NCBI GenBank assembly: GCA_963680875.1
Contig: OY804575.1
Span: 28,176,494 to 28,240,493 of the forward strand
Reading direction: 5' to 3'
DNA from: Bathymodiolus brooksi
Lineage: Eukaryota; Mollusca; Bivalvia; Mytilida; Modiolidae
DNA: 64,000 bases
The notes beneath the pieces are model-generated. The model was given only the letters and a program-made list of their open reading frames with translations, was not told the origin of the DNA and ran no database searches. Of this stretch, positions 60,164 to 64,000 are shown in pieces. The position numbers and the translations under genes were made by a program. Positions within the stretch are counted from its first letter, which is position 1. The number at the start of each line of letters is the position of its first letter.

Positions 60164-63100
60164 AATGTACAATATAAAACATCATTATACATACACTATA
60201 CAGTATTCTGGCCTTATGATTATGTAAATCTGAATGTACAATATAAAACATCATTATACATACACTATACAGTATTCTGACCTTATGATTATGTAAATCT
60301 GAATGTACAATATAAAACATCATTATACATACACTATACAGTATTCTGGCCTTATGATTATGTAAATCTGAATGTACAATATAAAACATCATTATACATA
60401 CACTATACAGTATTCTGGCCTTATGATTATGTAAATCTGAATGTACAATATAAAACATCATTATACATACACTATACAGTATTCTGGCCTTATGATTATG
60501 TAAATCTGAATGTACAATATAAAACATCATTATACATACACTATACAGTATTCTGGCCTTATGATTATGTAAATCTGAATGTACAATATAAAACATCATT
60601 ATACATACACTATACAGTATTCTGGCCTTATGATTATGTAAATCTGAATGTACAATATAAAACATCATTATACATACACTATACAGTATTCTGGCCTTAT
60701 GATTATGTAAATCTGAATGTACAATATAAAACATCATTATACATACACTATACAGTATTCTGGCCTTATGATTATGTAAATCTGAATGTACAATATAAAA
60801 CATCATTATACATACACTATACAGTATTCTGGCCTTATGATTATGTAAATCTGAATGTACAATATAAAACATCATTATACATACACTATACAGTATTCTG
60901 GCCTTATGATTATGTAAATCTGAATGTACAATATAAAACATCATTATACATACACTATACAGTATTCTGGCCTTATGATTATGTAAATCTGAATGTACAA
61001 TATAAAACATCATTATACATACACTATACAGTATTCTGGCCTTATGATTATGTAAATCTGAATGTACAATATAAAACATCTTTATACATACACTATACAG
61101 TATTCTGGCCTTATGATTATGTAAATCTGAATGTACAATATAAAACATCATTATACATACACTATACAGTATTCTGGCCTTATGATTATGTAAATCTGAA
61201 TGTACAATATAAAACATCATTATACATACACTATACAGTATTCTGGCCTTATGATTATGTAAATCTGAATGTACAATATAAAACATCATTATACATACAC
61301 TATACAGTATTCTGGCCTTATGATTATGTAAATCTGAATGTACAATATAAAACATCATTATACATACACTATACAGTATTCTGGCCTTATGATTATGTAA
61401 ATCTGAATGTACAATATAAAACATCATTATACATACACTATACAGTATTCTGGCCTTATGATTATGTAAATCTGAATGTACAATATAAAACATCATTATG
61501 CATACACTATACAGTATTCTGGCCTTATGATTATGTAAATCTGAATGTACAATATAAAACATCATTATGCATACACTATACAGTATTCTGGCCTTATGAT
61601 TATGTAAATCTGAATGTACAATATAAAACATCATTATGCATACACTATACAGTATTCTGGCCTTATGATTATGTAAATCTGAATGTACAATATAAAACAT
61701 CATTATGCATACACTATACAGTATTCTGGCCTTATGATTATGTAAATCTGAATGTACAATATAAAACATCATTATACATACACTATACAGTATTCTGGCC
61801 TTATGATTATGTAAATCTGAATGTACAATATAAAACATCATTATACATACACTATACAGTATTCTGGCCTTATGATTATGTAAATCTGAATGTACAATAT
61901 AAAACATCATTATACATACACTATACAGTATTCTGGCCTTATGATTATGTAAATCTGAATGTACAATATAAAACATCATTATACATACACTATACAGTAT
62001 TCTGGCCTTATGATTATGTAAATCTGAATGTACAATATAAAACATCATTATACATACACTATACAGTATTCTGGCCTTATGATTATGTAAATCTGAATGT
62101 ACAATATAAAACATCATTATACATACACTATACAGTATTCTGGCCTTATGATTATGTAAATCTGAATGTACAATATAAAACATCATTATACATACACTAT
62201 ACAGTATTCTGGCCTTATGATTATGTAAATCTGAATGTACAATATAAAACATCATTATACATACACTATACAGTATTCTGGCCTTATGATTATGTAAATC
62301 TGAATGTACAATATAAAACATCATTATACATACACTATACAGTATTCTGGCCTTATGATTATGTAAATCTGAATGTACAATATAAAACATCATTATACAT
62401 ACACTATACAGTATTCTGGCCTTATGATTATGTAAATCTGAATGTACAATATAAAACATCATTATACATACACTATACAGTATTCTGGCCTTATGATTAT
62501 GTAAATCTGAATGTACAATATAAAACATCATTATACATACACTATACAGTATTCTGGCCTTATGATTATGTAAATCTGAATGTACAATATAAAACATCAT
62601 TATACATACACTATACAGTATTCTGGCCTTATGATTATGTAAATCTGAATGTACAATATAAAACATCATTATACATACACTATACAGTATTCTGGCCTTA
62701 TGATTATGTAAATCTGAATGTACAATATAAAACATCATTATACATACACTATACAGTATTCTGGCCTTATGATTATGTAAATCTGAATGTACAATATAAA
62801 ACATCATTATACATACACTATACAGTATTCTGGCCTTATGATTATGTAAATCTGAATGTACAATATAAAACATCATTATACATACACTATACAGTATTCT
62901 GGCCTTATGATTATGTAAATCTGAATGTACAATATAAAACATCATTATACATACACTATACAGTATTCTGGCCTTATGATTATGTAAATCTGAATGTACA
63001 ATATAAAACATCATTATACATACACTATACAGTATTCTGGCCTTATGATTATGTAAATCTGAATGTACAATATAAAACATCATTATACATACACTATACA

Positions 63101-64000
63101 GTATTCTGGCCTTATGATTATGTAAATCTGAATGTACAATATAAAACATCATTATACATACACTATACAGTATTCTGGCCTTATGATTATGTAAATCTGA
63201 ATGTACAATATAAAACATCATTATACATACACTATACAGTATTCTGGCCTTATGATTATGTAAATCTGAATGTACAATATAAAACATCATTATACATACA
63301 CTATACAGTATTCTGGCCTTATGATTATGTAAATCTGAATGTACAATATAAAACATCATTATACATACACTATACAGTATTCTGGCCTTATGATTATGTA
63401 AATCTGAATGTACAATATAAAACATCATTATACATACACTATACAGTATTCTGGCCTTATGATTATGTAAATCTGAATGTACAATATAAAACATCATTAT
63501 ACATACACTATACAGTATTCTGGCCTTATGATTATGTAAATCTGAATGTACAATATAAAACATCATTATACATACACTATACAGTATTCTGGCCTTATGA
63601 TTATGTAAATCTGAATGTACAATATAAAACATCATTATACATACACTATACAGTATTCTGGCCTTATGATTATGTAAATCTGAATGTACAATATAAAACA
63701 TCATTATACATACACTATACAGTATTCTGGCCTTATGATTATGTAAATCTGAATGTACAATATAAAACATCATTATACATACACTATACAGTATTCTGGC
63801 CTTATGATTATGTAAATCTGAATGTACAATATAAAACATCATTATACATACACTATACAGTATTCTGGCCTTATGATTATGTAAATCTGAATGTACAATA
63901 TAAAACATCATTATACATACACTATACAGTATTCTGGCCTTATGATTATGTAAATCTGAATGTACAATATAAAACATCATTATACATACACTATACAGTA
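60164..64000. repeat. 69-bp satellite, about 56 near-identical copies, open to the right
   Basis: The unit is AATGTACAATATAAAACATC, ATTATACATACACTATACAG, TATTCTGGCCTTATGATTAT and GTAAATCTG. Copies are almost perfect. I saw CTGACC near 60278, CTTTATAC at 61080, and GCATAC in place of ACATAC in four consecutive units (near 61500, 61569, 61638, 61707). Since 69 is three times 23 and the unit has no stop on the minus strand, a 1276-codon frame spans the array; I do not regard it as a gene. The array continues past the window. Confidence 0.97.

Overview
The window is animal nuclear DNA, AT-rich and without any bacterial-type gene. The only host gene I can support is muskelin (MKLN1 family) on the + strand. 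Fifteen of its exons lie between 12856 and 59863. Both ends of the gene fall outside the window: the start of the discoidin domain is upstream and the C-terminal part is downstream. Every joined exon pair keeps the reading frame. The spliced fragment of about 541 codons reads in order: end of the discoidin (F5/8C) domain, LisH, CTLH, then a kelch propeller. The dispersed repeats are of kinds I associate with bivalve molluscs: a tRNA-derived SINE ending in a ...GAAATATTGTTGAAAGTGGCRTTAAAC-type tail, a long family bounded by AGCTCACCTG and CCTGAGCCTCTAGT, and intron fragments that resemble mussel repeats. Mollusc is fairly safe, bivalve likely, mytilid only a guess.

Layout. 1-12490: a tandem array of a 2275-bp unit, with two longer units of about 2.74 kb, running in from upstream. 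12856-13204: first visible muskelin exon, whose last 13 bases and splice donor are amplified into eight 34-bp copies. 15141-19545: a TA-flanked, MITE-like element whose core has expanded into a 31-bp-type minisatellite, itself interrupted by a 1.8-kb hAT-like element. 19871-24085: a 26-bp satellite with a 1476-bp higher-order duplication. 24540-34923: a cluster of muskelin exons separated by introns holding SINE fragments, foldback palindromes and short arrays. 36121-39013: SINEs and a complete but inactivated Tc1-like transposon. 39641-41672: two minisatellites. 41810-54655: a 12.8-kb unit with CACTA ends, long inverted arms made partly of tandem repeats, and a 3-bp ATG target duplication, ending 40 bp before a muskelin exon. 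55790-59256: a 78-bp satellite. 60164-64000: a 69-bp satellite that runs out of the window.

Muskelin is a subunit of the CTLH/GID E3 ubiquitin ligase. About 1.6 kb of coding sequence is spread over 47 kb here, and most of the excess is repeats. The points most worth checking are the multiplied splice donor at the first exon, two in-frame alternative donors 90 bp apart in the exon at 34704 (the upstream one restores the usual family length), and the giant CACTA-ended element. I found no new enzymatic or defence system in the window.
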